A DNA stretch of 64,000 nt from Hymenobacter sp. BRD128 (GTDB lineage Bacteria; Bacteroidota; Bacteroidia; Cytophagales; Hymenobacteraceae). The notes beneath the pieces are model-generated. The model made no database searches. It was given only the letters and a program-made list of their open reading frames with translations, and had not been told where the DNA came from. Below, piece after piece: positions 36,501-50,045 of this stretch; the first letter of the stretch is position 1, and every line of letters begins with the position of its first letter. The translations under genes were made by a program, and so were the position numbers. The stretch is taken from positions 3,286,001 through 3,350,000 of the forward strand of contig NZ_CP053908.1 of assembly GCF_013256625.1 (NCBI RefSeq). Direction: 5' to 3'.

Positions 36501-37526
36501 CTAGCGCACCGATGAGCCCCGCACCAGCAAGGACAGCGGCAGCACAATCTGTTGCCTGTCGGGCGGGGCGGCTTGCGCGGTAGCCAGCCCATTCAGCAGC
36601 ACATTTATTAAGGTTTCGGCCAGCGCTTCTACCGGCTGCGCAACGGCCGTAATAGGCGGCGAGTGCAGTCGGAACAAGTCATTATCGTCAAAGGAAATAA
36701 CGGCTAGGTCTTGCGGAATGCGCCGCCCTAGCCGCCCTATCGCCTCTAGCCCGTAGACAGTTAGCGAGTTATTGGCAAAAACGATGGCTTCACACGTCGG
36801 GTTGGCTTCGAGAAAACGGCCGATGGCCGCGATGCTCACCTCCTTATCACCCTCGAAGGCTAGCGGAATGCGCTGCACGATAAGGGGTTGGCCGTGCACC
36901 TGCATGGCCCGGGTGTAGCCCTGGAGACGGGCGGCCATCTGCGTTTGCTCCGACTCGGTAGTGAGAAACGCCACGCGGGCCATTCCCTGGGCGAGCAGGT
37001 GGCAGGCGGCCTCGTAGGCACCGCCCTCGTTGTCTACCACGATGTAGTCGGTAGGCAGGTTGGGTAGGTAACGGTCGAAAAGAACGGTCGGAATATCGTT
37101 TTTTAATAGCGCCTCTATCTCTTTTTCCACCCCGGCGGGCGGCGCAATGATGTAGCCATCAATATGCCGGTCTTGCAACATGGCAATCAAGTCTTTGGCT
37201 TTGGTCGTATCGTTTTCGGTGCTGCAATACAGAATATGATAGCCGCGCGCCAGCGCGTGCCGCTCGATGAGCCCGGCCACGGTAGCAAAGAACGGGTTGG
37301 CAATATCCTCGACCAGCAGGCCGATAACGTGCGTTTTACCGGTGCGCAGGCTTTTAGCCAGCTGGTTGGGCTTATAGCCTACTTCTTCCACGTATTTAAG
37401 CACGCGCACGGCCAGGGCATCGCTGATGCGGTGCTCCTTGGCTTTGCCATTCAATACCAGCGAAACGGTAGCAATAGATACCTCCAAGTGCTTGGCAATG
37501 TCATGAATAAGAGTGCGCTTTTTCAA
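36501..37526 (-). CDS. LacI family transcriptional regulator
   Basis: 341 residues if translation starts at TTG 37526, giving LKKRTLIHDIAKHLEVSIATVSLVLNG right at the start, as in the family. The frame stays open up to 37754, but the extra 76 residues match nothing and overlap the rpoC terminator, so I reject the longer version. The helix-turn-helix is followed by the hinge (YKPNQLAKSLRTGK) and a periplasmic-binding-like sensor domain (HVIGLLVEDIANPFFATV, VISFDDNDLFRLHSPPIT). It binds a sugar effector. The fucosidase operon is directly downstream, making it the likely target. Confidence 0.88.
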   Translation of the reverse strand: MKKRTLIHDIAKHLEVSIATVSLVLNGKAKEHRISDALAVRVLKYVEEVGYKPNQLAKSLRTGKTHVIGLLVEDIANPFFATVAGLIERHALARGYHILYCSTENDTTKAKDLIAMLQDRHIDGYIIAPPAGVEKEIEALLKNDIPTVLFDRYLPNLPTDYIVVDNEGGAYEAACHLLAQGMARVAFLTTESEQTQMAARLQGYTRAMQVHGQPLIVQRIPLAFEGDKEVSIAAIGRFLEANPTCEAIVFANNSLTVYGLEAIGRLGRRIPQDLAVISFDDNDLFRLHSPPITAVAQPVEALAETLINVLLNGLATAQAAPPDRQQIVLPLSLLVRGSSVR

Positions 37527-37750
37527 GGTAGCTGTGCAAATAGAGTAGGCTATTATCTGGCGGGCCGCGCTACCTAGGCTAGCCAGCGCCACTACGCGGC
37601 CGAGGTCCGCCCAAAGAATCGGCCTGGCAGCCAAGGTCATAGCAGCCAACGTTGGCAATTCCTTGCCGATACAGGGGTCAATATTAGCCCCGTTGCTGCT
37701 AATAATTACTATTAAGTAGGCTTGCTGGTGAAAAGGCCGCCGCCAGTCAT

Positions 37751-37788
37751 ACAAAAACCCCCGGCTAGCCTGCGCTAACCGGGGGTTT
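37751..37788 (-). terminator. Intrinsic terminator after rpoC
   Basis: AAACCCCCGG (37755-37764) pairs with CCGGGGGTTT (37779-37788), and on the minus strand the stem runs into TTTTTGT. It lies 24 bp beyond the rpoC stop and ends the rpo operon before the LacI gene. Confidence 0.85.
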
Positions 37789-37811
37789 CATTTACAAACC
37801 TGCGTCAATCG

Positions 37812-40800
37812 TTATTCCGACACGCTGGTTTCGCGCTTGGCGCGCGAAGGGCGCTTGGCGGGCGTAGCCACCTGCTCGGCGGCCTGGGCGCTCTGACGGG
37901 CAGCCAGGTCCTCTTTCGAGGACACCTCGATGCCCTGGTATTCGCGCAAGCCAGTACCGGCCGGGATAAGGTGGCCCACAATCACGTTCTCCTTCAGGCC
38001 CAGCAGCTCGTCGGCTTTGCCACGAATGGCCGCCTCGCTGAGCACTTTGGTCGTCTCCTGGAACGAAGCGGCCGAGATGAACGAAGCCGTACCGAGCGAA
38101 GCCTGCGTGATGCCTTGCAGCGTGGGCCGCGATACGGCCGGCTGGGCGTCGCGCACTTCCACGAGCTTGAGGTCACGGCGGCGGAGCGACGAGTTTTCGT
38201 CGCGCAGCTTGCGGCTGGTCACAATCTGGCCGGGGCGCAGTTCGGTTGAGTCACCAGAATCGGTCACGACTTTCATGTCGATTACGATGTCGTTTTCTTC
38301 CATCAGCAGCACCTTGTCTACGAGCTGGTTTTCCAAGAAGCTCGTGTCGCCGGCATCCATCACGAGCACTTTCTGCATCATCTGGCGGACGATAACTTCA
38401 ATGTGCTTGTCGTTGATTTTTACCCCCTGCAAGCGGTATACTTCCTGAATCTCGTTCACGAGGTATTCCTGCACCGAGCCGGGGCCCTGAATGTTCAGGA
38501 TGTCGCTAGGGGTGATGGCACCGTCGGAGAGCGGCGCACCGGCCCGCACGAAGTCGTTGTCCTGCACGAGGATAAACTTCGACAGCGGTACCATGTACTT
38601 CCGCTTCACACCATCTTTCGACTCCACGAAGATTTCGCGGTTGCCACGCTTCACCGAGCCGTAGGTCACCACACCATCAATCTCCGACACTACGGCCGGG
38701 TTCGACGGGTTGCGGGCCTCGAACAGCTCCACTACGCGGGGCAGACCACCCGTGATGTCGCGGGTTTTGCCTACGGCACGCGGAATCTTCGCCAGGATAT
38801 AGCCAGCTTTCACCTTCGTGCCGTTTTCGACGTTCAGGTGAGCGCCTACCGGCATGCTGTACGACTTATTGGCGTCAGCATCAGCACCCTTAGCCGGAAT
38901 CAGAATTACCGACGGGTTTTGCGCCTTGTCCTTCGATTCAACAATTACCTTCTCGCGGAAGCCCGTCTGTTCGTCGGTTTCCTCACGATAAGTAATGCCT
39001 TCGGTCAGGGCGTCGTACTGCACGGTACCATCGAACTCGGCCAAGATAACGGCGTTATACGGGTCCCAATTAACGAGCTCCTGACCTTTCTCTACGGTGT
39101 CACCTTCTTTCACGAGGATAAACGAGCCGTAGGGAACGTGATTCGAAATGAACACCTTACCGGTGCCTTTCTCCACAATGCGGATTTCGCCCGAGCGACC
39201 CATTACCACGTTAGTTTCGGCTCCTTCGGAGTTTACGCCAGCTACGGTACGGATATCCTCGAACTCAATCACGCCGTTGAATTTGGCGCGGATGTTAGCT
39301 TCTACCGCGATGTTAGAAGCCGTACCACCTACGTGGAAGGTACGGAGCGTCAGCTGCGTGCCCGGCTCACCAATCGACTGCGCGGCGATAACCCCCACAG
39401 CTTCACCCTTCTGCACCATACGGCCCGTGGCCAGGTTACGGCCATAGCACTTGGCGCAGATACCGCGCTTGCTTTCGCAAGTCAGTACCGAGCGAATCTC
39501 GACCGATTCGATGCTGGTAGCATCGATGCGGCGGGTGGTTTCCTCCGTGATTTGCTCACCAGCAGCCAGAATCAGCTCGTCGGTCAGCGGGTCGATGATG
39601 TCGTGCACGGCCGTGCGGCCGAGGATACGCTCGGACAGCGGCTCCACGATATCCTCGTTGTCCTTCAGCGCGAAGGTTTCGGTACCGCGCAGCGTGCCGC
39701 AGTCCGGCTCGTTCACGATAACGTCCTGCGATACGTCAACCAGACGACGGGTCAGGTAGCCGGCGTCAGCCGTCTTCATGGCCGTATCGGCTAGGCCCTT
39801 ACGGGCACCGTGGGTCGAGATAAAGTACTCAATTACGTCGAGGCCTTCTTTGAAGTTCGACAGAATCGGGTTCTCAATAATCTCACCTACCGAGCCCTGC
39901 AGCGACTTCTGAGGCTTAGCCATCAGACCACGCATCCCGCCAAGCTGGCGAATCTGCTCACGCGAGCCACGAGCGCCCGAGTGCATCATCATGTAGATGG
40001 AGTTAAAGCCTTGGTTCTCCTTTTCGAGGCGACCCATCAGCGTCTCCGTAATCTGCGAGTTGATGCGCGTCCAGACGTCAATTACTTGGTTGTAACGCTC
40101 GTTGTTCGTAATCAGACCCATTTGGTAGTTCTGCGTTACGGCAGCTACGTCGGCTTGTGCCTGCTTGATGAGAATGTCTTTCTCCTTCGGAATCTGGATA
40201 TCACCCAGACCCATGCTCAAGCCGCCTTTGTAAGCCGACTGGAAGCCTAGCGTCTTGATGTCGTCCAAGAACTGCGCGGTGCGGGCCATACCCGTGCGCT
40301 TAAACACCATCGAAATGATTTGCTGTAGCTTCTTCTTGGTCAGCAACTCATCCACAAAACCTACGGCCGTGGGCACGAGCTGGTTGAAGAGCACGCGGCC
40401 GGCTACCGTTTCGATGATTTTCGGTACCAAATCATCGTTAGCGTCGCGCACCATAGTTTTCACCTTGATGTACGCGTGCTTCGACAACTGGCCTTCATTT
40501 AAGGCAATAACTACCTCCTCATCCGAGTAGAAAATACGGCCTTCGCCTTGAATTTTCTCTTCGGGCGTCGAGCGCTTGCCCTTCGTTACGTAGTACAGAC
40601 CCAGAACCATATCCTGCGACGGTACCGCGATGGGCGCGCCGTTGGCGGGGTTTAGGATGTTGTGCGACGCCAGCATAAGCATCGAAGCTTCCAAGATAGC
40701 AGCCGGGCCTAGCGGCACGTGTACAGCCATCTGGTCACCGTCAAAGTCAGCGTTGAAAGCCGTACAAACGAGCGGGTGCAGCTGGATAGCCTTGCCCTCG

Positions 40801-42167
40801 ATGAGGCGCGGCTGGAACGCCTGGATGCCCAGACGGTGCAGCGTAGGAGCCCGGTTAAGGAGTACCGGGTGGCCTTTCAGCACATTCTCCAGGATATCCC
40901 ATACCACGGCGTCCTTGCGGTCCACAATTTTCTTGGCCGACTTCACCGTCTTCACGATACCGCGCTCGATGAGCTTGCGGATGATGAACGGCTTAAACAG
41001 CTCGGCTGCCATGTTCTTGGGCAGGCCGCACTCGTGCAGCTTAAGTTCGGGACCTACCACAATTACCGAACGGCCCGAGTAGTCCACGCGCTTACCGAGC
41101 AGGTTCTGACGGAAGCGGCCCTGCTTGCCTTTCAGCATATCGGACAGCGACTTCAGGGCGCGGTTGCCTTCGGCGCGCACGGCATTCACCTTGCGCGAGT
41201 TGTCGAAGAGCGAGTCTACGGCCTCTTGCAGCATGCGCTTCTCGTTCCGCAGAATCACTTCCGGCGCCTTGATTTCAATCAGGCGCTTGAGGCGGTTGTT
41301 GCGGATGATAACGCGACGATACAGGTCGTTCAGGTCGGAAGTAGCAAAACGGCCACCATCCAACGGCACGAGCGGACGCAGTTCGGGCGGAATAACGGGC
41401 ACCATGCGGATAACCATCCACTCGGGCTTGTTCTCCACGCGGGTAGCGGCGTCGCGGAAAGCCTCCACTACGCGCAGACGCTTCAGAGCCTCAGCCTTAC
41501 GCTGTTGCGAGGTTTCGTGCGCAGCCGAGTCGCGGAGCGAGTAGCTCAGTTCGTCGAGGTTGATGCGCTCAAGCAGCATTTGCAGCGCGTCGGCACCCAT
41601 CTTGGCGATGAACTTCTGCGGGTCTTCGTTGGGCAGCAGTTGGTTCTCGCGGGGCAGCTTGTCAATGATATCCAGATACTCATCCTCCGTGAGGAAGTCG
41701 AGTTGCTGCACACCTTCTTCGGCTTGCACGCCGGGCTGCACCACTACGTAGCGCTCGTAGTAGATAATCTGGTCGAGCTTCTTGGTGGGCAGGCCCAGCA
41801 GGTAGCCGATTTTGTTCGGCAGGCTCTTAAAGTACCAGATGTGGGCTACGGGCACCACCAGTTCGATGTGGCCCATGCGCTCGCGGCGCACCTTCTTCTC
41901 GGTCACTTCCACGCCGCAACGGTCGCAGATAATGCCCTTGTAGCGGATGCGCTTGTATTTGCCGCAGTGGCATTCCCAGTCCTTCACCGGCCCGAAAATC
42001 CGCTCGCAGAACAAGCCACCCATCTCGGGCTTGTAGGTGCGGTAGTTAATCGTTTCGGGCTTTACCACTTCGCCGGTGCTACGCTCCAGAATTGCTTCGG
42101 GCGAGGCTAGCGAGATAGTAACCTTCGAGAAGTCCTGTACTAACTTCTTGTTTTTTGCGAAAGCCAT
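37812..42167 (-). CDS. rpoC: DNA-directed RNA polymerase subunit beta'
   Basis: 1451 residues, full length for Bacteroidota. The N-terminal zinc site shows CHCG and CDRCG near residues 65-90. The catalytic magnesium loop is [12 protein letters not shown], and the second zinc site is [13 protein letters not shown]. The C-terminus ends in a basic tail. It forms the polymerase clamp and active site with RpoB. It is the last gene of the block, separated from rpoB by an unusually long 279-bp spacer, and followed by a strong terminator. No frameshift is seen. Confidence 0.99.
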   Translation of the reverse strand: MAFAKNKKLVQDFSKVTISLASPEAILERSTGEVVKPETINYRTYKPEMGGLFCERIFGPVKDWECHCGKYKRIRYKGIICDRCGVEVTEKKVRRERMGHIELVVPVAHIWYFKSLPNKIGYLLGLPTKKLDQIIYYERYVVVQPGVQAEEGVQQLDFLTEDEYLDIIDKLPRENQLLPNEDPQKFIAKMGADALQMLLERINLDELSYSLRDSAAHETSQQRKAEALKRLRVVEAFRDAATRVENKPEWMVIRMVPVIPPELRPLVPLDGGRFATSDLNDLYRRVIIRNNRLKRLIEIKAPEVILRNEKRMLQEAVDSLFDNSRKVNAVRAEGNRALKSLSDMLKGKQGRFRQNLLGKRVDYSGRSVIVVGPELKLHECGLPKNMAAELFKPFIIRKLIERGIVKTVKSAKKIVDRKDAVVWDILENVLKGHPVLLNRAPTLHRLGIQAFQPRLIEGKAIQLHPLVCTAFNADFDGDQMAVHVPLGPAAILEASMLMLASHNILNPANGAPIAVPSQDMVLGLYYVTKGKRSTPEEKIQGEGRIFYSDEEVVIALNEGQLSKHAYIKVKTMVRDANDDLVPKIIETVAGRVLFNQLVPTAVGFVDELLTKKKLQQIISMVFKRTGMARTAQFLDDIKTLGFQSAYKGGLSMGLGDIQIPKEKDILIKQAQADVAAVTQNYQMGLITNNERYNQVIDVWTRINSQITETLMGRLEKENQGFNSIYMMMHSGARGSREQIRQLGGMRGLMAKPQKSLQGSVGEIIENPILSNFKEGLDVIEYFISTHGARKGLADTAMKTADAGYLTRRLVDVSQDVIVNEPDCGTLRGTETFALKDNEDIVEPLSERILGRTAVHDIIDPLTDELILAAGEQITEETTRRIDATSIESVEIRSVLTCESKRGICAKCYGRNLATGRMVQKGEAVGVIAAQSIGEPGTQLTLRTFHVGGTASNIAVEANIRAKFNGVIEFEDIRTVAGVNSEGAETNVVMGRSGEIRIVEKGTGKVFISNHVPYGSFILVKEGDTVEKGQELVNWDPYNAVILAEFDGTVQYDALTEGITYREETDEQTGFREKVIVESKDKAQNPSVILIPAKGADADANKSYSMPVGAHLNVENGTKVKAGYILAKIPRAVGKTRDITGGLPRVVELFEARNPSNPAVVSEIDGVVTYGSVKRGNREIFVESKDGVKRKYMVPLSKFILVQDNDFVRAGAPLSDGAITPSDILNIQGPGSVQEYLVNEIQEVYRLQGVKINDKHIEVIVRQMMQKVLVMDAGDTSFLENQLVDKVLLMEENDIVIDMKVVTDSGDSTELRPGQIVTSRKLRDENSSLRRRDLKLVEVRDAQPAVSRPTLQGITQASLGTASFISAASFQETTKVLSEAAIRGKADELLGLKENVIVGHLIPAGTGLREYQGIEVSSKEDLAARQSAQAAEQVATPAKRPSRAKRETSVSE

Positions 42168-42446
42168 TAGATTGATTTAGTAGCTGTTAGCTGTTTGGCT
42201 TTTAGCTGTTAGAGTCTCTTCTAACAGTTCGACGCTACGAAAAGTGCTCTACGGGTCAGACAGGTACGCCGCGTAGTAGATTTCCGTCAGGCCTTAAATT
42301 CTCACTCTATCCGCAAAGCCTCCGATTCCTTTTACTATCCTGACCTGTCTCGGGATAGCTGTTTCGTATCGGCTGCTTTTTACCTTTTATATCTAGTAAG
42401 CATTTACCAGGGCTAGCCACGTGCGCAGCTAGCCCCGATAGTTTAC
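42168..42446. other. rpoB-rpoC spacer with hairpin and repeated AGCTGTTAG
   Basis: 279 bp, long for a pair that is usually a few tens of bases apart. Next to rpoC it carries copies of TAGCTGTTAG and TTTAGCTGTTAG, and a perfect 8-bp stem CTGTTAGA (42206-42213) / TCTAACAG (42220-42227). A weaker stem is CTATCC (42335-42340) / GGATAG (42353-42358). I see no small gene or consensus promoter. Confidence 0.55.
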
Positions 42447-46355
<3,909 letters not shown>

Positions 46356-46499
46356 TTGGAAAGATTTTAAAAATGTACACGTAAGCTATTGTAGGTAGGC
46401 GAGTTAGCTCAGCTATCAACCTAAATTTGGAAGGTTGCTTTTACACCTGCACCTACGGTAAAAGCCTTCAGACAAATTCAGGCGCGTTGAGCGCAGCAA

Positions 46500-46566
46500 A
46501 GGACCTTACCACGCTGCTTGTCAAATGAGCCCGAAACTCTTGCGACGGTTAACGTGATAAGGTCCT
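46500..46566 (-). other. Long stem in the rpoB leader, possible RNase III site
   Basis: AGGACCTTA-c-CACG (46500-46513) is complementary to CGTG-a-TAAGGTCCT (46553-46566): 13 of 14 pairs with one mismatch and a 39-nt loop. In E. coli the same intergenic interval holds an RNase III processing stem; that this is an equivalent is inference. Confidence 0.5.
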
Positions 46567-46683
46567 CGTATTTTGCTTCGCTCCATGCGGAATGATAGAA
46601 GAAGAAAACTGCTAGCGTAAGACAACCAAAAACAGCCGCTTTCGGTTGCAAAAGATAACTTATTCTCTACAAACAGGAAAAGA

Positions 46684-46700
46684 CCTGGCTAAGTGCCAGG
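46684..46700 (-). terminator. Attenuator-like hairpin after rplL
   Basis: Stem CCTGGC / GCCAGG with a 5-nt loop, followed on the minus strand by TCTTTTCCTGTTTG. It lies 36 bp past the rplL stop. The short stem and interrupted T-tract suggest partial rather than full termination. Confidence 0.45.
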
Positions 46701-46735
46701 CCTAATCCGTTGCGGGAGCAAGCCCGTAGGCGAAC

Positions 46736-47116
46736 CTACTTAACTTCTACTTCAGCGCCAGCTTCTTCGAGTTGCTTCTTCAGGCCTTCGGCCTCATCTT
46801 TGGTAACGCCTTCTTTCAGGGGCTTAGGAGCGCCGTCAACCAGCTCCTTAGCCTCTTTCAGGCCCAGACCGGTCAGGTCTTTTACCAGCTTCACTACCTG
46901 CAGCTTAGCGCCACCGGCCGACTTCAGGATTACGTCGAACGAGGTCTTCTCCTCAGGAGCTTCAGCAGCGGCAGCGCCACCACCACCAGCTACCATTACG
47001 GGAGCAGCAGCAGCCGGCTCAATGCCGTACTCATCTTTCAGGATACCAGCAAGTTCGTTTACTTCTTTAACGGTGAGGCTAACAAGCTGCTCAGCGAAGG
47101 CTTTCAAATCGGCCAT
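46736..47116 (-). CDS. rplL: 50S ribosomal protein L7/L12
   Basis: 126 residues, the usual length. The N-terminal dimerisation domain ([22 protein letters not shown]) is abbreviated here to its first part, [11 protein letters not shown]; an Ala/Gly-rich hinge ([17 protein letters not shown]) leads to the C-terminal domain with [18 protein letters not shown], which recruits translation factors. It is acidic and present in several copies on the L10 stalk. It lies 60 bp downstream of rplJ. Confidence 0.98.
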   Translation of the reverse strand: MADLKAFAEQLVSLTVKEVNELAGILKDEYGIEPAAAAPVMVAGGGGAAAAEAPEEKTSFDVILKSAGGAKLQVVKLVKDLTGLGLKEAKELVDGAPKPLKEGVTKDEAEGLKKQLEEAGAEVEVK

Positions 47117-47176
47117 TTCGGTAGGTATTAGGGGGTTGTAAATTGAAAATTGAAAGTTGAAAAAGGTGAGCAGCGG

Positions 47177-47731
47177 TTAGCCAGCAGCTTCTTCTTTTTC
47201 GGAAAGCGTTTTGAGGATGCCAGCCAGCTTGCTACCGCCGCTCGATAGAGCAGAGATAACGTTTTTGGCGGGCGATTGCAGCAGGCCGATGAGTTCACCG
47301 AGTAGTTCCTGCTTGCCTTTGATGGTGGTGAGGCCTTCAAGCTGGTTAGCACCGATGAAGATGCTAGCATCGATGAAAGCACCCTTCAGCGCAGGTTTAG
47401 GCTCTACGCCGCGGCCATACGCCTGCGACTTGTAGAAATCCTTCAGCAGTTTGGCCGGGGCGTTGCCGCTCTCTTTCGAGAACAGTACGCCCGACTGGCC
47501 TTTTAGCGCCGCATCCATCTCAGCCGTATCGCCACCAAGGGTGTCGAGGGCTTTACGGATGAACGAGTTTTTATACACCTTGAATTCCATGCCGCGGTTA
47601 AAGCAGAGGCGACGGAATTCGTTGATTTTCGCTACCGACATGCCCGAGGCATCGGCAATATAGAATGCGTTGTGCGACTGAAACTTCTCGCTCAACTCAT
47701 CCACGAGGGCTTGTTTTTCTTCCCGATTCAT
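47177..47731 (-). CDS. rplJ: 50S ribosomal protein L10
   Basis: 184 residues. It forms the base of the ribosomal stalk and carries L7/L12 dimers on its C-terminal helix. Recognisable parts are EKQALVDELSEKFQSH at the N-terminus and NEFRRLCFNRGMEFKVYKN. It starts 16 bp after rplA. In the usual scheme L10 bound to L7/L12 represses its own mRNA leader; here the leader is too short to hold the E. coli-type structure. Confidence 0.97.
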   Translation of the reverse strand: MNREEKQALVDELSEKFQSHNAFYIADASGMSVAKINEFRRLCFNRGMEFKVYKNSFIRKALDTLGGDTAEMDAALKGQSGVLFSKESGNAPAKLLKDFYKSQAYGRGVEPKPALKGAFIDASIFIGANQLEGLTTIKGKQELLGELIGLLQSPAKNVISALSSGGSKLAGILKTLSEKEEAAG

Positions 47732-47747
47732 GGTTGGTTGCTATTAA

Positions 47748-48446
47748 TTAGTTAGCGGAAGAAACCGTGCTGTCAACCGGTACGGCCGGCGACATGGTGC
47801 TGCTGAGCGTGATGCTACGGATGTAGGTACCTTTCGATGAAGACGGTTTCAAACGACCCAGCGTCTGAATCACTTCCAGCGCGTTCTCCGCCAGCTTACT
47901 GGGGTCGAACGATACTTTACCTACCGAGCAGTGAATGATACCGGTTTTGTCAACTTTGAAGTCGATTTTACCAGCTTTCACTTCCTGCACCGCCTTGGCT
48001 ACGTCGGTCGTTACCGTACCCGACTTGGGGTTCGGCATTAAACCACGCGGGCCAAGTACGCGACCGAGGCGACCAACTTTCGCCATTACCGAAGGCATGG
48101 TGATAATTACGTCGATGTCAGTCCAGCCTTTTTCGATTTTGGCGATGTAGTCGTCTAGACCTACGAAGTCAGCGCCGGCGGCGGTAGCTTCGGCCTCCTT
48201 GTCGGCGGGCACCAAGGCTAGTACCCGAACGGTTTTGCCAGTGCCGTGGGGCAGGGTGGCTACGCCGCGTACCATCTGGTCGGCTTTACGGGGGTCTACA
48301 CCAAGGCGAACGTCGATATCAACCGAGGCATCGAACTTAGTGTAGGTAATGTCTTTCACCACTTGCGCGGCTTCGAGCAGGCTGCGTACCTGCGTCAGGT
48401 CGTGTTTGGCAAGGGCTTCCTTGCGCTTTTTGCTGATTGCTGCCAT
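47748..48446 (-). CDS. rplA: 50S ribosomal protein L1
   Basis: 232 residues. Landmarks include [38 protein letters not shown] and the C-terminal region [16 protein letters not shown]1 binds 23S rRNA at the exit-site stalk and often represses its own operon with L11. It follows rplK by 20 bp. Confidence 0.98.
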   Translation of the reverse strand: MAAISKKRKEALAKHDLTQVRSLLEAAQVVKDITYTKFDASVDIDVRLGVDPRKADQMVRGVATLPHGTGKTVRVLALVPADKEAEATAAGADFVGLDDYIAKIEKGWTDIDVIITMPSVMAKVGRLGRVLGPRGLMPNPKSGTVTTDVAKAVQEVKAGKIDFKVDKTGIIHCSVGKVSFDPSKLAENALEVIQTLGRLKPSSSKGTYIRSITLSSTMSPAVPVDSTVSSAN

Positions 48447-48466
48447 TGTGTATGTCCTCCGGTTAG

Positions 48467-48910
48467 TTATTCAGCAAAAGGCGCATCGCCTTTCACGGTG
48501 ATACCCATGCTGCGAGCCGTACCGGCTACTTGCTTCATGGCCGACTCCACTTTGAAAGCGTTCAAGTCGGGCATTTTGGTTTCGGCGATGGTACGAACTT
48601 GGTCCCACGTTACCGAGCCTACTTTGTTACGGTTAGGCTCTTTCGAGCCGCTCTGCAACTTGGCGGCATCCATCAGGAGAACCGGTACCGGAGGAGTCTT
48701 GATGACAAAGTCAAACGACTTATCCGTGTACATCGTAATCAGGACGGGGCAGATTTGGCCGGCTTTATCCTGGGTGCGCGCATTGAATTGCTTGCAAAAC
48801 TCCATGATATTCAAGCCTTTACTACCAAGCGCAGGTCCAATCGGCGGCGCGGGGTTTGCGGCACCTCCCTTTACCTGAAGCTTCAGGTAACCTCTAATTT
48901 CTTTGGCCAT
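48467..48910 (-). CDS. rplK: 50S ribosomal protein L11
   Basis: 147 residues. The N-terminal domain has the conserved proline-rich [20 protein letters not shown], and the C-terminal domain binds rRNA at the GTPase centre. First gene of the rplKAJL set; it starts 115 bp after nusG, an interval with only a small AT-rich inverted repeat (AGTTT/AAACT near 48958-48972). Confidence 0.98.
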   Translation of the reverse strand: MAKEIRGYLKLQVKGGAANPAPPIGPALGSKGLNIMEFCKQFNARTQDKAGQICPVLITMYTDKSFDFVIKTPPVPVLLMDAAKLQSGSKEPNRNKVGSVTWDQVRTIAETKMPDLNAFKVESAMKQVAGTARSMGITVKGDAPFAE

Positions 48911-49025
48911 TTGGTTTGTAAAGCTGTGACTGGCTCGACGTAACTCGCGCTAGCCTCAGTTTAAAGTAAACTCCTAGTGGAAGCCCCGCCTGACCGGAGT
49001 GGATATCAGACGACGTAAATAGTAA

Positions 49026-49583
49026 CTATTCTTTTTCTACCTGGGTGTAGCTCAACTCTACTGGCTGAGCGCGCCCGAATATCTTAACAATAACGTTGAG
49101 CTTCTTGCGCTCTTCAAATACTTCGTTGACGTTGCCGCTGAACCCGTTGAATGGCCCATCGATAACCTTAACCAGTTCGCCAACCGTGAAGGGCGTTTCG
49201 ATTTCGGCCGATTTCTCCTCGGCCTCATCTACTACCCCTAGCAGGCGGTTCACTTCGGTGAGTGAAAGCGGAACCGGCTTTGCATTGGTCGTTTTAGTTT
49301 CTTTATCGCCCAAGAAACCAATTACGCCCGGCGTCGACGTGATGATGTTCTGTACCTCACCGTGCGTCAAATCCGAATGGATAATGATGTAGCCGGGGTA
49401 CAAATTGCGTTCGCGCACGCGCTTCTTGCCGTTACGCATCTCGAAAACCTTTTCAATTGGAATCAGCACCTGCGGAAGAAGCTCCTGTAGGTTATGCCGA
49501 CCAATCTCGGTTTCCATATACGTCTTGGCTTTCTTCTCCTGGCCGCTTACGGAGCGTACCACGTACCATTTCAGTTCACCCAT
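49026..49583 (-). CDS. nusG: Transcription termination/antitermination protein NusG
   Basis: 185 residues. The NGN domain opens with KWYVVRSVSGQEKKAK and the KOW domain has VKVIDGPFNGFSGNVNEV. NusG binds the RNA polymerase clamp and couples transcription with translation or Rho. It starts 12 bp after secE, the classic arrangement. Confidence 0.98.
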   Translation of the reverse strand: MGELKWYVVRSVSGQEKKAKTYMETEIGRHNLQELLPQVLIPIEKVFEMRNGKKRVRERNLYPGYIIIHSDLTHGEVQNIITSTPGVIGFLGDKETKTTNAKPVPLSLTEVNRLLGVVDEAEEKSAEIETPFTVGELVKVIDGPFNGFSGNVNEVFEERKKLNVIVKIFGRAQPVELSYTQVEKE

Positions 49584-49595
49584 TGTATAGAAGAC

Positions 49596-49793
49596 CTAGC
49601 GGGCAAAAGACTGGTAGAAGGCATTGAGGGCGGAGTTAAAGCTCACGTCCATCAGGCCGACTACAGCGGCAAATACCAGAGAACCGATTAGCACCAGCCC
49701 AGCGCTTTTTTGCAGCTCGGTGGTCGAGGGCCACGTTACGTTGTAACGCATTTCCTCGATAGTATCGCGGAAATAGTTGTTCAGCTTAGCCAT
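49596..49793 (-). CDS. secE: Preprotein translocase subunit SecE
   Basis: 65 residues from ATG 49793 (MAKLNNYFRDTIEEMRYNVTWPS). The frame extends upstream into the tRNA gene, which cannot be coding, so the short form is right. It has the amphipathic helix and a single membrane segment (LVLIGSLVFAAVVGLMDV), as in short bacterial SecE. It clamps SecY in the inner membrane. Confidence 0.96.
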   Translation of the reverse strand: MAKLNNYFRDTIEEMRYNVTWPSTTELQKSAGLVLIGSLVFAAVVGLMDVSFNSALNAFYQSFAR

Positions 49794-49844
49794 GGTTGCA
49801 AAAAGCCGGTGAGGGCGTAAAAAAGAGCCGCTAGCGGCCCCAGG

Positions 49845-49918
49845 TGGCACGAGTGGAGAGATTCGAACTCCCATCAAAGGTTTTGGAGACCTCTATTCTA
49901 CCCTTGAACTACACTCGT
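49845..49918 (-). tRNA. tRNA-Trp (anticodon CCA)
   Basis: Acceptor ACGAGTG pairs with CACTCGT, the T-arm contains GTTCGAATC, and the anticodon loop CTCCAAA gives CCA. The 3' CCA is encoded (49845-49847). It precedes secE by 51 bp and is likely the first element of the secE-rpoC transcript. Confidence 0.97.
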
Positions 49919-49957
49919 AGATAACAATCCCGCCAGCACTATTTGCTAATGGGAGTG

Positions 49958-49988
49958 CAAAGGTACAAAACATTTTAAACAAAACAAA
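49958..49988 (-). promoter_or_regulatory. Consensus promoter for tRNA-Trp-secE-nusG-rplKAJL-rpoBC
   Basis: Minus strand TTTG (49988-49985), exactly 19 bp, then TACCTTTG (49965-49958): a full match to the Bacteroidota housekeeping promoter TTTG-N19-TAnnTTTG. It ends 39 bp before tRNA-Trp. The -33 element overlaps the foot of the tuf terminator. Confidence 0.85.
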
Positions 49989-50016
49989 TCCGCCTCCGAA
50001 AAATCGGAGGCGGATT
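49987..50016 (-). terminator. Intrinsic terminator after tuf
   Basis: Perfect 13-bp stem AATCCGCCTCCGA / TCGGAGGCGGATT with a 4-nt AAAA loop, followed on the minus strand by TTTGTTTTGTTT. It lies 29 bp past the tuf stop. Confidence 0.95.
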
Positions 50017-50045
50017 GTCTTAATTTTTAAGCGGCTAGGCTAAAA

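Larger units (their letters stand above)
46356..46735. other. rplL-rpoB intergenic region
   Basis: 380 bp without a gene. It contains an attenuator-like hairpin just after rplL (46684-46700) and a long inverted repeat closer to rpoB (46500-46566). No TAnnTTTG box was found on the minus strand, so rpoBC are probably served from the upstream promoter with partial termination or processing here. Confidence 0.6.

Noticed and set aside
38403..42110. Long open frames on the plus strand opposite rpoC, up to 463 codons
   Set aside because: They are mirror frames of a highly conserved gene in GC-rich DNA; the products show no domain, leader or plausible composition.
46400..46425. tRNA-like GTTAGCTCAGCTA stretch between rplL and rpoB
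   Set aside because: No acceptor stem, anticodon arm or T-arm can be built around it.
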